DNA of 5,580 nucleotides from Bacillota bacterium (lineage in GTDB: Bacteria; Bacillota; DTU030), in assembly GCA_012842325.1 (NCBI GenBank), contig DUTA01000136.1:1-5580 (forward strand), in the 5' to 3' direction. How positions within the stretch are numbered: the first letter of the stretch is position 1; the number at the start of each line of letters is the position of its first letter. The notes beneath the pieces are model-generated. The model had not been told where the DNA came from and ran no database searches. It saw only the letters and a list, made by a program, of their open reading frames with translations. Made by a program: the position numbers and the translations under genes. Of the stretch, positions 1 to 5,569 are shown in pieces.

Positions 1-66
1 GGTGGGTCTCCTTTCTGAGGTATTTGGTTTCTTTTCCACACCCATAATATCTCAGGGATACCCACC
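1..66. repeat. Long imperfect inverted repeat / hairpin
   Basis: Positions 1-7 (GGTGGGT) are perfectly complementary to 60-66 (ACCCACC). Pairing continues inward: 9-11 with 56-58, 15-19 with 51-55, a G-T pair at 20/50, 21-24 with 46-49, and 25-27 with 42-44. There is one mismatch, a 3-base bulge at 12-14 and a single-base bulge at 45. The loop is about 14 bases (28-41). A T-rich stretch follows (68-86). It could be the terminator of a plus-strand gene left of the window, or a small palindromic repeat. The left arm may continue outside the window, so its full extent is unknown. Confidence 0.5.
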
Positions 67-145
67 CTTTTCAATATCTTTTTTAAGCGATTAAATATCT
101 GTGAACGAAACTCTGGTCGCTCTACCCTCGTATTGGAGCATCATA

Positions 146-175
146 TTGACTTAGATTTGCAACAAATTATATAAT
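146..175 (+). promoter_or_regulatory. Sigma-A-type promoter of the corrinoid/methyltransferase operon
   Basis: A -35 box TTGACT (146-151) and a perfect -10 box TATAAT (170-175) are separated by 18 bp. Transcription would start near 182, leaving a leader of about 120 nt before the ATG at 301. That leader is markedly pyrimidine-rich (roughly 198-262). No recognised riboswitch, including a cobalamin riboswitch, is seen in it. No second candidate promoter lies closer to the gene. Confidence 0.65.
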
Positions 176-300
176 TAAGATGAAGTATTAAATAATTGTC
201 TCTTTTGCTTAAATTCATCCCATTTTCCCTTCCCTTTCGCCCCTTCACACCGCCCTTCTTTCCAAGGCCGGATAAAACTATTATGAAAAGGGGGAGTGAC

Positions 301-936
301 ATGTCTGAGAAGCTGGTGGAAGCCATCGTGGGAATGAGGGAGAAGGAGGCCGTAGAGCTGGCCCGGGAGGCCCTGGAGGCAGGGAGGGACCCCATGGAGG
401 TCATGGAAAGCTGCCGCCGGGCCGTAGAGGAAGTGGGCAGGCGGTACGAGGCGGGAGAGTATTTCCTGCCCGAACTCATGCTGACCGGCCAGATGATGGC
501 CCAGATCTCCGAACTGGCCAAGGCCAGGCTCAGTGCAGCCGGGGCCCCGCAGAAGCGGCTGGGCAGGGTGCTGATCGGCACGGTCAAAGGTGACATCCAC
601 GACATCGGCAAGAACGTCGTCGCCTTCATGCTGGACAGCAACGGCTTTGAGGTAAAGGATCTGGGCGTTGACGTACCGCCGGAACGCTTCGTGGAAGCCG
701 CCCGGGAATTTCAACCCCAGGTGGTGGGAATGAGCGCCCTGCTGACCCTGGCCTTTGACCCGATGAAGGAAACGATCCAGGCCTTTGAAAAAGCCGGGCT
801 GCGCGACCAGGTGAAGATCATGATCGGCGGCGCCCCCGTCAACGAGCAGATCAAGGAATTCACCGGTGCCGACGCCTGGGGCAGGGATGCTGTCGAGGCC
901 GTTGCCCTGGCCAAGAAATGGGTAGGAGGTGTATAG
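301..936 (+). CDS. Corrinoid (cobalamin-binding) methyl-carrier protein, MtaC/MtbC/MtvC type
   Basis: This 211-aa protein is a methyl carrier of the small corrinoid-protein family used by cobalamin-dependent methyltransferases. Residues 1-85 form the helical cap (methionine-synthase B12-binding 1 type), with the conserved GEYFLPELM at 52-60. Residues 86-211 are the Rossmann-like B12 domain. GDIHDIGK at 97-104 contains the DxHxxG signature: D98, H100 (the expected lower cobalt ligand) and G103. SALLT at 145-149 and IGGAPV at 175-180 line the nucleotide-tail pocket in relatives, and GADAW at 189-193 follows. The ATG at 301 has GGGGGAG at 290-296. The frame is open back to 196, but the extension is low-complexity and lacks such a site. 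Full length for the family. One base separates its stop from the downstream methyltransferase start, so the two are cotranscribed. The exact substrate class (methanol, methylamine, methoxyaromatic or other) cannot be told from this protein. Confidence 0.93.
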   Translation: MSEKLVEAIVGMREKEAVELAREALEAGRDPMEVMESCRRAVEEVGRRYEAGEYFLPELMLTGQMMAQISELAKARLSAAGAPQKRLGRVLIGTVKGDIHDIGKNVVAFMLDSNGFEVKDLGVDVPPERFVEAAREFQPQVVGMSALLTLAFDPMKETIQAFEKAGLRDQVKIMIGGAPVNEQIKEFTGADAWGRDAVEAVALAKKWVGGV

Positions 937-937
937 G

Positions 938-2281
938 ATGCTTACCGAAAACTGGGCCAGCTTGTCTCCCCGCGAGAAACGGGAAGAGCGGTTTAAATCC
1001 TGGATGAACCCTCCCGGGGTTGAGTTCGCCACGCCGGAAGCCCGCCAGGCCTACCAGGAACGCACCCAAATCCTCAAGGACGTGGTAGAACTAAAAAAAC
1101 CCAGCCGGGTGCCCATCTGTCCCTTCATCGGCTTCTTCCCGGCCAACTACGCCGGCATCACCGCCGAGGAAGCCATGTACGATTACGATAAGCTGGGAAT
1201 GGCCTGGAAGAAATACCACCGGGATTTCCAGCCCGACAGCCTGGCCAGCTCCTTCATGATCGGGCCCGCCCCCATCTTCGAAAAGCTGGATTACCGCATG
1301 TACAGGTGGCCGGGCCACGGCACACCCTCCCACACCCCCTACCAGTTTATCGAAGCGGAATACATGAGGGAAGATGAATACGACCTCCTGATCAACGACC
1401 CGTCGGGCTTCTGGATGCGCCGCTACCTGCCCCGGGTCTTTGGTGTCCTCAAGGCCTGGGAAGGGCTGCCGCCCCTGACGGACATCGTTGAGCTTCCCTT
1501 TGTGGGCGCCTGCGTCATCCCCTACGGCATCCCGGAAATCCAGGAATCCTTCAAGACCCTGCTGGAAGCCGGCAGCATGGCCATGGAGTGGATCGCCGCC
1601 ATCGGGGCCATCGACGGCGAGACAACGGCAACCCTGGGCATCCCCCCTGTGCTGGCAGGGTTCTGTAAAGCTCCCTTCGACTACCTGGCCGACACCCTGA
1701 GGGGCACCCAGCCCATCATGCTGGATATGTTCAGGCGGCCGGAAAAGCTCCTGAAAGCCCTGGAGATCCTGGTTCCCCTCAACATTGACCTGGGCGTCCG
1801 CACCGCAACCCAGAACAATGCCCCCTTCGTCTTCATGCCCCTCCACAAGGGCGCCGACGGCTTCATGTCCGACCGGGATTTCGCCCGCTTCTACTGGCCC
1901 ACACTGAAGGCAGTGATGCTGGGCCTGATCGAAGAAGGGCTGGTCCCCTATGTCTTTGTCGAAGGCGGCTACAACTCCCGCCTGGACTACCTGGCCGACC
2001 CGGACCTGCCGGAAGGCTCCATCGTTTTCATGTTCGACACCACCGATATGGAAGCCGTGAAGGCAAAACTGGGCGGAAAGCAGTGCTTTGGCGGCAATGT
2101 CCCCGGCTCCCTCTTCCGGGCCGGCAGCCCCGCCCAGGTGGAGGAATACGTCAAGAACCTGCTGGACAAGGTGGGACGGGACGGCGGCTTCATCCTCAGC
2201 ACCGGCACGGTAATCGACGAGGCCGATCCCGCCTGCTTCAAGTCGCTGATGGAGGCCGGGCGCAAATACGGGACCTATTGA
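938..2281 (+). CDS. Uroporphyrinogen-decarboxylase-superfamily corrinoid methyltransferase (MtaA/CmuA-like)
   Basis: This 447-aa protein belongs to the UroD/MtaA/CmuA TIM-barrel superfamily. Beside a corrinoid protein, it is expected to transfer a methyl group to or from Co(I)/methyl-Co, not to decarboxylate uroporphyrinogen. Family-like blocks are HKGADGFMS (303-311) followed by FYWPTLK (318-324), FVEGGYNSRLDYL (340-352), GGNVPGSLF (385-393) and GGFILSTG (416-423). The last two match the usual C-terminal 'GNVDP...ILSPGC' pattern. The zinc motif of MtaA/MtbA (HxC plus a distal Cys) is absent. The HxC site reads as the VEG region around E342, and the distal Cys position reads Thr/Val at 422-425. 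The length exceeds a typical UroD (about 350 aa) through an N-terminal extension. The ATG at 938 is chosen because TAGGAGGT (923-930) lies 7-8 bases upstream; a GTG at 929 in the same frame overlaps that site. It is the last gene before a terminator. Whether it is the substrate-side or acceptor-side methyltransferase is undetermined. Confidence 0.85.
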   Translation: MLTENWASLSPREKREERFKSWMNPPGVEFATPEARQAYQERTQILKDVVELKKPSRVPICPFIGFFPANYAGITAEEAMYDYDKLGMAWKKYHRDFQPDSLASSFMIGPAPIFEKLDYRMYRWPGHGTPSHTPYQFIEAEYMREDEYDLLINDPSGFWMRRYLPRVFGVLKAWEGLPPLTDIVELPFVGACVIPYGIPEIQESFKTLLEAGSMAMEWIAAIGAIDGETTATLGIPPVLAGFCKAPFDYLADTLRGTQPIMLDMFRRPEKLLKALEILVPLNIDLGVRTATQNNAPFVFMPLHKGADGFMSDRDFARFYWPTLKAVMLGLIEEGLVPYVFVEGGYNSRLDYLADPDLPEGSIVFMFDTTDMEAVKAKLGGKQCFGGNVPGSLFRAGSPAQVEEYVKNLLDKVGRDGGFILSTGTVIDEADPACFKSLMEAGRKYGTY

Positions 2282-2306
2282 AAAACGGGCTTTTTTAAGG
2301 CTTTCT

Positions 2307-2336
2307 GCCGGGATTATTTTCCCGGCTTTTTTCTTT
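2307..2336 (+). terminator. Rho-independent terminator of the corrinoid operon
   Basis: A perfect 7-bp stem GCCGGGA/TCCCGGC (2307-2313 with 2320-2326), with a 6-base loop, is followed directly by six T and then a further T-rich run. It lies 25 bases after the methyltransferase stop and separates this operon from the regulator gene. Confidence 0.9.
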
Positions 2337-2364
2337 GCCGCAGGAAAAAGGATATACTAAAATA

Positions 2365-2395
2365 TTGACCCTGACGTTACGTAAAGGTGTATAGT
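2365..2395 (+). promoter_or_regulatory. MerR-type promoter with 19-bp spacer and operator palindrome
   Basis: The -35 box TTGACC (2365-2370) and -10 box TATAGT (2390-2395) are 19 bp apart. This overlong spacing is typical of promoters that MerR-family activators remodel. The spacer holds a dyad centred on 2378 and covering 2368-2388: the half-sites read ACC-T-ACGT and ACGT-A-GGT around a central T, with only a few mismatches. Transcription would start near 2402, giving a short leader before the GTG at 2416. The location implies autoregulation by the adjacent TipA-like protein. Confidence 0.8.
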
Positions 2396-2415
2396 AAAGG
2401 CGAGGAGGTGAGCCG

Positions 2416-3183
2416 GTGGAATACACGGTGAAAGAGCTGAGCGAAATGGCCGGGGTCAGCCCCAGAACCCTGCGCTACTACGACCAGATCGGCCTGCTCA
2501 AGCCGGCCCGGACCAACCCGGCGGGCTACCGCCTCTACGGCCCGGAGGAGGTGGACAGGCTCCAACAGATCCTTTTTTACCGGGAGCTGGGGGTCAGGCT
2601 GGGGGAGATACAGGAAATCCTGGCAGCTCCAACCTTTAATGCCGTAAAAGTGCTCCACCAACACCGGGAAAAACTCCTGGCCAAAAGAAGGCAGCTGGAC
2701 CGGCTGATCGCCAATGTTGAGAAGACCATCGCCGCCAAAGAAGGGAGGATAAAAATGACGGATCAGGAAAAATTCGAGGCCTTTAAGGAGAAGCTGATTG
2801 CAGAGAATGAGGGAAAATACGGGAAAGAGGCCCGGCAAAAGTACGGTAACGACAGCGTTGATGAAGCCAACGAAAAGCTAATGAAAATGACCAAGGAAGA
2901 CTATGATAGGATGACCAGCCTGGAAAAAGAGATGCGGGAGACTCTGGCCGAAGCCTTTAAGACCGGCGACCCCGCCGGCAAAGAGGCCCAGAGGGCTGCC
3001 CACCTCCACCGCCAGTGGTTATCCTACTTCTGGCCCCGCTACAGCAAGGAGGCCCACGCCGGCCTTGCCCGGATGTATGTAGACGATGAACGGTTCACCG
3101 CCTATTACGACCAGGAACAGCCCGGTACGGCCGCCTTCCTGCGGGATGCAATTCTAATCTATACCCGAAACCTGGAGGAATAA
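2416..3183 (+). CDS. MerR-family transcriptional regulator with TipAS ligand-binding domain (TipAL-like)
   Basis: This 255-aa regulator is almost the same length as Streptomyces TipAL (253 aa). Residues 1-70 are the MerR winged helix-turn-helix: YTVKELSEMAGVSPRTLRYYD, then GLLKP and the wing residues GYRLYGPEEV. Residues 76-111 form the dimerising coiled coil. Residues 115-255 are the TipAS antibiotic-recognition domain, recognisable by YGKEARQKYG (135-144) and HAGLARMYVDDERFTAYYD near the C-terminus. It likely binds a hydrophobic or peptide-like ligand and activates its own 19-bp-spacer promoter. The start is GTG at 2416, with AGGAGG (2403-2408) 7 bases upstream. The protein has no cysteine at all, so it cannot trap thiopeptides covalently as TipAL does through its Cys. 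No efflux or resistance gene follows it; the next genes are convergent. Other targets would lie elsewhere in the genome. Confidence 0.9.
   Translation: MEYTVKELSEMAGVSPRTLRYYDQIGLLKPARTNPAGYRLYGPEEVDRLQQILFYRELGVRLGEIQEILAAPTFNAVKVLHQHREKLLAKRRQLDRLIANVEKTIAAKEGRIKMTDQEKFEAFKEKLIAENEGKYGKEARQKYGNDSVDEANEKLMKMTKEDYDRMTSLEKEMRETLAEAFKTGDPAGKEAQRAAHLHRQWLSYFWPRYSKEAHAGLARMYVDDERFTAYYDQEQPGTAAFLRDAILIYTRNLEE
2743..2757 (+). promoter_or_regulatory. Internal ribosome binding site and ATG for a TipAS-like short product
   Basis: GGGAGG (2743-2748) is followed after 6 A/T-rich bases by an ATG at 2755, in frame with the MerR gene at codon 114. Starting here gives a 142-aa product (2755-3183) that is exactly the TipAS ligand-binding half without the DNA-binding domain or coiled coil. 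In Streptomyces tipA the same arrangement yields TipAS, about 144 aa. The site is as good as the start signals of the full-length genes in this window. Confidence 0.7.
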
Positions 3184-3228
3184 AAAAGGGCTGTCCCCGC
3201 ACGGAAAACCTAATCAGATAATTCAAAG

Positions 3229-3258
3229 GCGCCGGTCCGCACCGGCGCTCCTTCTTTT
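3229..3258 (+). terminator. Rho-independent terminator after the regulator gene
   Basis: A perfect 8-bp stem GCGCCGGT/ACCGGCGC (3229-3236 with 3241-3248), with loop CCGC, is followed on the plus strand by a pyrimidine- and T-rich run (3249-3262). It sits between convergent genes and could also stop the minus-strand lipoprotein transcript. On that strand the T-tract is poor (CTTTGAATT). Confidence 0.75.
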
Positions 3259-3277
3259 CTTTCATTTAACCGCCCCG

Positions 3278-3862
3278 TTATTCCAGCAATTCTAAACTGC
3301 GGCCGCTCATCAGCCAGCGGCCATCGACCTTTGTAAATTCAACGGTCAGCTTATAGGCCCCCATCATTTCGTTCTCGGCCTCCTGAACAAGGGCCCAGGT
3401 ATCTTCATCGACCTGCCTCAATTCATAGGGCTGGTCGGGAATGATCTGCGGCGGCATGCCCTGGGGGATGATATAAAGCTTATTGTCTTCCTCCAGGTAG
3501 TATTCATCGACGGCCGGCGCCACCAGTTCCCGCTCCGCTATTTCCGTCACCGCAGCAAGGAGGTCCTCCTTGCTGTCATAAGCCTTCACCCGGCCCGTTT
3601 CATCCGTCTCCGGCCTAAAGAAGAGGTCGAAAAACTGTTCCTCCAGGGACAGCAGTTTTGCCGCCAGATCCCCCTCCGTCTCCGGGGCTGCCGGGGGTTC
3701 CTCCTCTTCTACCTCAAGATTCCCTCCCGAATCTCCCGGCTCCGAAATAATACCCTCTCCGTTTTCAACCCCGGTTCCCTGTTCCGGGCCTTTGCCACAA
3801 CCCGCCGCCAGAACCAACAGCAGAACCATTACAACAACTAGACTGGTTTTCTTAAACAACAA
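3278..3862 (-). CDS. Putative lipoprotein of unknown function
   Basis: This 194-aa secreted lipoprotein has a basic n-region (MLFKK), a hydrophobic segment at residues 7-20, and the lipobox LAAGC with the lipidated Cys at 22. An acidic, Pro/Gly-rich linker (about 27-65, with EVEEEEPP at 50-57) leads to a compact C-terminal domain (66-194). That domain has a helix (LAAKLLSLEEQFFDLFF) and beta-rich stretches ending VEFTKVDGRWLMSGRSLEL. This layout resembles small NTF2-like or IseA-like extracellular domains, but only in general shape, and no specific family is claimed. The start is TTG at 3862, with AAGGGGAGGG about 6 bases upstream; a second TTG at 3859 is possible. It is the last minus-strand gene and lies 215 bases downstream of the C_GCAxxG gene, with hairpins between, so it is probably transcribed separately. 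I found no convincing promoter. Confidence 0.75.
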   Translation of the reverse strand: MLFKKTSLVVVMVLLLVLAAGCGKGPEQGTGVENGEGIISEPGDSGGNLEVEEEEPPAAPETEGDLAAKLLSLEEQFFDLFFRPETDETGRVKAYDSKEDLLAAVTEIAERELVAPAVDEYYLEEDNKLYIIPQGMPPQIIPDQPYELRQVDEDTWALVQEAENEMMGAYKLTVEFTKVDGRWLMSGRSLELLE

Positions 3863-3953
3863 TCAAATCCCTCCCCTTGTATCGGCCAAACTAAAACTTC
3901 TCTATTTTCAAGACGAAGAAAGCTGGATTTTGTTCCCATAATCCTTTCCCGGC

Positions 3954-3976
3954 AAAAAACCCTTCCTCCCAGAAGG
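3954..3976 (-). terminator. Possible minus-strand terminator
   Basis: Read on the minus strand, a 5-bp stem CCTTC/GAAGG (3972-3976 with 3961-3965) with a 6-base loop is followed by G and six T (3954-3959). The stem is short but the T-tract is good. It could act together with the stronger hairpins just upstream to end the C_GCAxxG transcript. Confidence 0.35.
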
Positions 3977-3983
3977 CAGAAGA

Positions 3984-4008
3984 ACACCCCGCTGGGGTGT
4001 CAGCGGGG
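3984..4008 (-). terminator. GC-rich overlapping hairpins, probable terminator of the C_GCAxxG gene
   Basis: Two mutually exclusive perfect stems share bases. One pairs CCCCGCTG (3987-3994) with CAGCGGGG (4001-4008), 8 bp. The other pairs ACACCCC (3984-3990) with GGGGTGT (3994-4000), 7 bp. On the minus strand the first is followed by TGTTCTTCT, a moderately T-rich tail, 70 bases past the stop of the upstream gene. A third small stem, GCAGG/CCTGC (4015-4019 with 4027-4031), lies between. Termination is the simplest reading. Confidence 0.5.
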
Positions 4009-4077
4009 CGGTTTGCAGGGTGTTAGCCTGCACCTTTCTCTGCGGTATCCACCTGAATCCATCCCCCAATGTATCTC

Positions 4078-4509
4078 TCAATCGGCACCAACTGCTATCT
4101 CAGCTAAGAAATCAAGGAAAAAGAGGATGGAATCCACTGTTAATTTCTCACAGAGATGGGGCGGGTTATCGGGATGAAAGCCCTCCGGTCTCAGCTCCCG
4201 GCACAAAAGACTGTCAAATCTTTTTTCATATTGTTCGGCCAGCCTATAGCAGAGCTTTTCTACCGCCTCGGGGCCTAACTCTTCATAATAACGGATCCCC
4301 AGATACATCAAGCCCCCCTCAACCAGCCCACACTGGGCGCCATAACGTCCCGCCCCATGCATGCCCACCGCAGCAGCCAGCACCTGTTCGTTAAGTTCAA
4401 GACCATCAATTTCCGCCAGAATGCGCAGCACCGTTGTGGCGCAGTTCCAGTCGTATTCCCAATAATACTCATGGACCCTGCTTGCCACCAGTTCGCTATG
4501 GTTTAGCAT
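4078..4509 (-). CDS. C_GCAxxG_C_C family redox-type protein
   Basis: This 143-aa protein matches the C_GCAxxG_C_C family of small cysteine-rich proteins, common in anaerobes and thought to be redox-active. Numbered from this start, it has NCATTVL with C23, the glycine-rich block GAGRYGAQCGLVEGG with C60, a non-family Cys at C87, and the two distal family cysteines C103 (SLLC) and C120 (PHLC). No signal peptide or clear membrane span is seen, so it is probably cytoplasmic. The ATG at 4509 has GGAGGG 7 bases upstream. An ATG five codons earlier (4524) is in frame and preceded by a weaker GGGTGA, and in that case the GGAGGG lies inside the coding sequence. The family's biochemical role is not established. 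Neither neighbour suggests a pathway. Confidence 0.82.
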   Translation of the reverse strand: MLNHSELVASRVHEYYWEYDWNCATTVLRILAEIDGLELNEQVLAAAVGMHGAGRYGAQCGLVEGGLMYLGIRYYEELGPEAVEKLCYRLAEQYEKRFDSLLCRELRPEGFHPDNPPHLCEKLTVDSILFFLDFLAEIAVGAD

Positions 4510-4552
4510 TATTCTTCCCTCCATTGTTCACCCACGAATTTATTCAACTTCT

Positions 4553-4561
4553 ATTATAACA
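4553..4561 (-). promoter_or_regulatory. Extended -10 promoter of the C_GCAxxG gene
   Basis: On the minus strand the bases read TGTTATAAT, a perfect extended -10 (TGnTATAAT). No good -35 is found at 16-18 bp upstream; an extended -10 can compensate for that. Transcription would start near 4546, about 35 bases before the ATG at 4509. Confidence 0.55.
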
Positions 4562-4608
4562 GCACCGAAGGGTAGCCAATATCTCCCAAACCAAATCTCA
4601 AACTTAAT

Positions 4609-5397
4609 TCATATTTTAGTCATCCGTAAAATGGTTTTTGAAACCGCCCTTGGTTTGTTTAACAGAGCAGAAAAAGAAATAAGCTCTTCCCTTTCCCCAT
4701 TGCCTATATGCAAATATTTATCCGCAACTTTAATAATCACTTGCCCAAACTCGATTGCATCTACTTTACTGCTAGGACTTAAATACCGGTGGTTCATCCT
4801 CAATTTGATGTCTTTCCGTAGCCTTCGGATTTCCTTCCACAACCTTAGTTCAGCTTCAGATGTCAGACTCAATTCCGGAAGCTCCCGAGCCTGTTTTAAC
4901 AGATACATTGTAGTATAGATATGACTCCGCACCCCGTATCCAGCTGGCTTGATAGGCTGGGGAAGTTTTTCCCACCCTTTTACTGAAAATTTAACATATA
5001 GTTCTTCCCGGCCACTGGGAAGTTCCGTTATCTCCTTTCTTTTTAAAACCTCCATTTTAGCAATGGAACCATAATAGTAGATACCCGCATTTTTACCAAA
5101 AGTGCGCTCTGGTTGGTACAGGGCAACATAATCGAAATAGAAACAATCTTTTCTAATTTGCTGGTACGGTATGTGGTAAAAGGAACCGGCAAGATTAGCA
5201 GTCAATTGTTTCTGATCCCTCACAACTCCCACCAGAACAGTCCGGGGACGAAATTTTTGCTCATAATACCAGATCGAACCAACATAGGGAACAGCCCGCT
5301 CAAAAGCTGAATCAGCTGAATCGACGATTAATTCATCTAATAATTCTTCCACCAATCTAGTTTCACCAGGTAGAAAGGGAAGTCCCCCAACATTCAC
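4609..5397 (-). CDS. Unrecognised hypothetical protein, possibly 5'-truncated
   Basis: I do not recognise this 262-aa protein. It is soluble-looking, with no signal peptide or membrane segment, and rich in aromatic and charged residues. Notable stretches are FYFDYVALYQPERTFG (86-101), GIYYYGSI (105-112), ELYVKFSVKGWEKL (132-145), GYGVRSHIYTT (153-163), a basic amphipathic helix LWKEIRRLRKDIKLRMN (186-202), and a beta-rich end around residues 213-233. The first start in frame is GTG at 5397, but no Shine-Dalgarno precedes it. The frame stays open upstream to a TGA at 5473-5475, and that extra stretch (…TFFSSIEAV) reads like ordinary protein. A tandem repeat array begins a few bases further on. 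The gene is visibly more A+T-rich than the others here, which suggests recent acquisition. It may be the surviving 3' part of a larger gene cut by a mobile element. A nuclease or defence role would be a guess. Confidence 0.55.
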   Translation of the reverse strand: MNVGGLPFLPGETRLVEELLDELIVDSADSAFERAVPYVGSIWYYEQKFRPRTVLVGVVRDQKQLTANLAGSFYHIPYQQIRKDCFYFDYVALYQPERTFGKNAGIYYYGSIAKMEVLKRKEITELPSGREELYVKFSVKGWEKLPQPIKPAGYGVRSHIYTTMYLLKQARELPELSLTSEAELRLWKEIRRLRKDIKLRMNHRYLSPSSKVDAIEFGQVIIKVADKYLHIGNGEREELISFSALLNKPRAVSKTILRMTKI

Positions 5398-5472
5398 TGC
5401 TTCGATGCTCGAAAAAAAGGTGTGGGGGTGACCATCCGTCTCTCCCGCATAATAATGCTTATTCTCGTCAAT
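5398..5472 (-). other. Open upstream extension of the 4609-5397 frame
   Basis: There are 25 sense codons between the GTG at 5397 and the TGA at 5473-5475, with no ATG among them. The segment encodes YYAGETDGHPHTFFSS in its middle. It is either untranslated leader or the broken 5' edge of the gene body. The lack of a ribosome binding site before the GTG favours the latter. Confidence 0.4.
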
Positions 5473-5480
5473 TCAGACCA

Positions 5481-5569
5481 TCGTTCCTATAGCATCCGGC
5501 CAAGCATTCCTGAAATATCCGGACACCGTTCCTGCGGCATCCGGCCACCATTATCGTATGATTCGGCCA
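5481..5569. repeat. Four tandem 22-23-bp repeats, probable transposable-element end
   Basis: Four adjacent units lie at 5481-5502, 5503-5525, 5526-5547 and 5548-5569. The shared core reads roughly TTCCTGnnGCATCCGGCCA; units 1 and 3 are closest, unit 2 ends CCGGACA and unit 4 is diverged. Similar bases (CAGCCGG) continue to the window end, so the array may be longer. Closely spaced degenerate repeats of about 20-24 bp with a CCGG core are typical of the transposase-binding ends of IS21-family elements. Tn7-like ends also carry 22-bp sites. No transposase gene is in the window, so the family is inferred. Confidence 0.55.

Noticed and set aside
198..296. Pyrimidine-rich leader possibly sequestering the corrinoid-gene ribosome binding site
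   Set aside because: CCCCTT (240-245) could pair with AAGGGG (288-293), but six pairs across a 42-base loop in such a biased sequence are easily chance. No conserved riboswitch elements were seen.
196..300. N-terminal extension of the corrinoid protein from an upstream ATG
   Set aside because: The extra 35 residues are low-complexity (Phe/Pro-rich), have no ribosome binding site, and lie before a strong SD and a family-consistent start at 301.
175..1032. Long minus-strand open frame opposite the corrinoid gene
   Set aside because: It is a shadow of the GC-rich plus-strand gene, with no start signal and no recognisable protein features. The same holds for 1091-1846.
3186..3199. GGGCTGTCCCC as a separate minus-strand terminator (GGGACAGCCC plus TTTTTT)
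   Set aside because: The stem is only about three pairs, too weak despite the T-tract. The hairpin at 3229-3248 is the better candidate.
4020..4394. Plus-strand open frame opposite the C_GCAxxG gene
   Set aside because: The minus-strand gene has the family cysteine pattern, SD and promoter. The plus-strand product is Pro/Ser/His-rich and featureless.
5481..5569. CRISPR array
   Set aside because: The units are contiguous, with no unique spacers between them, and they are too diverged.
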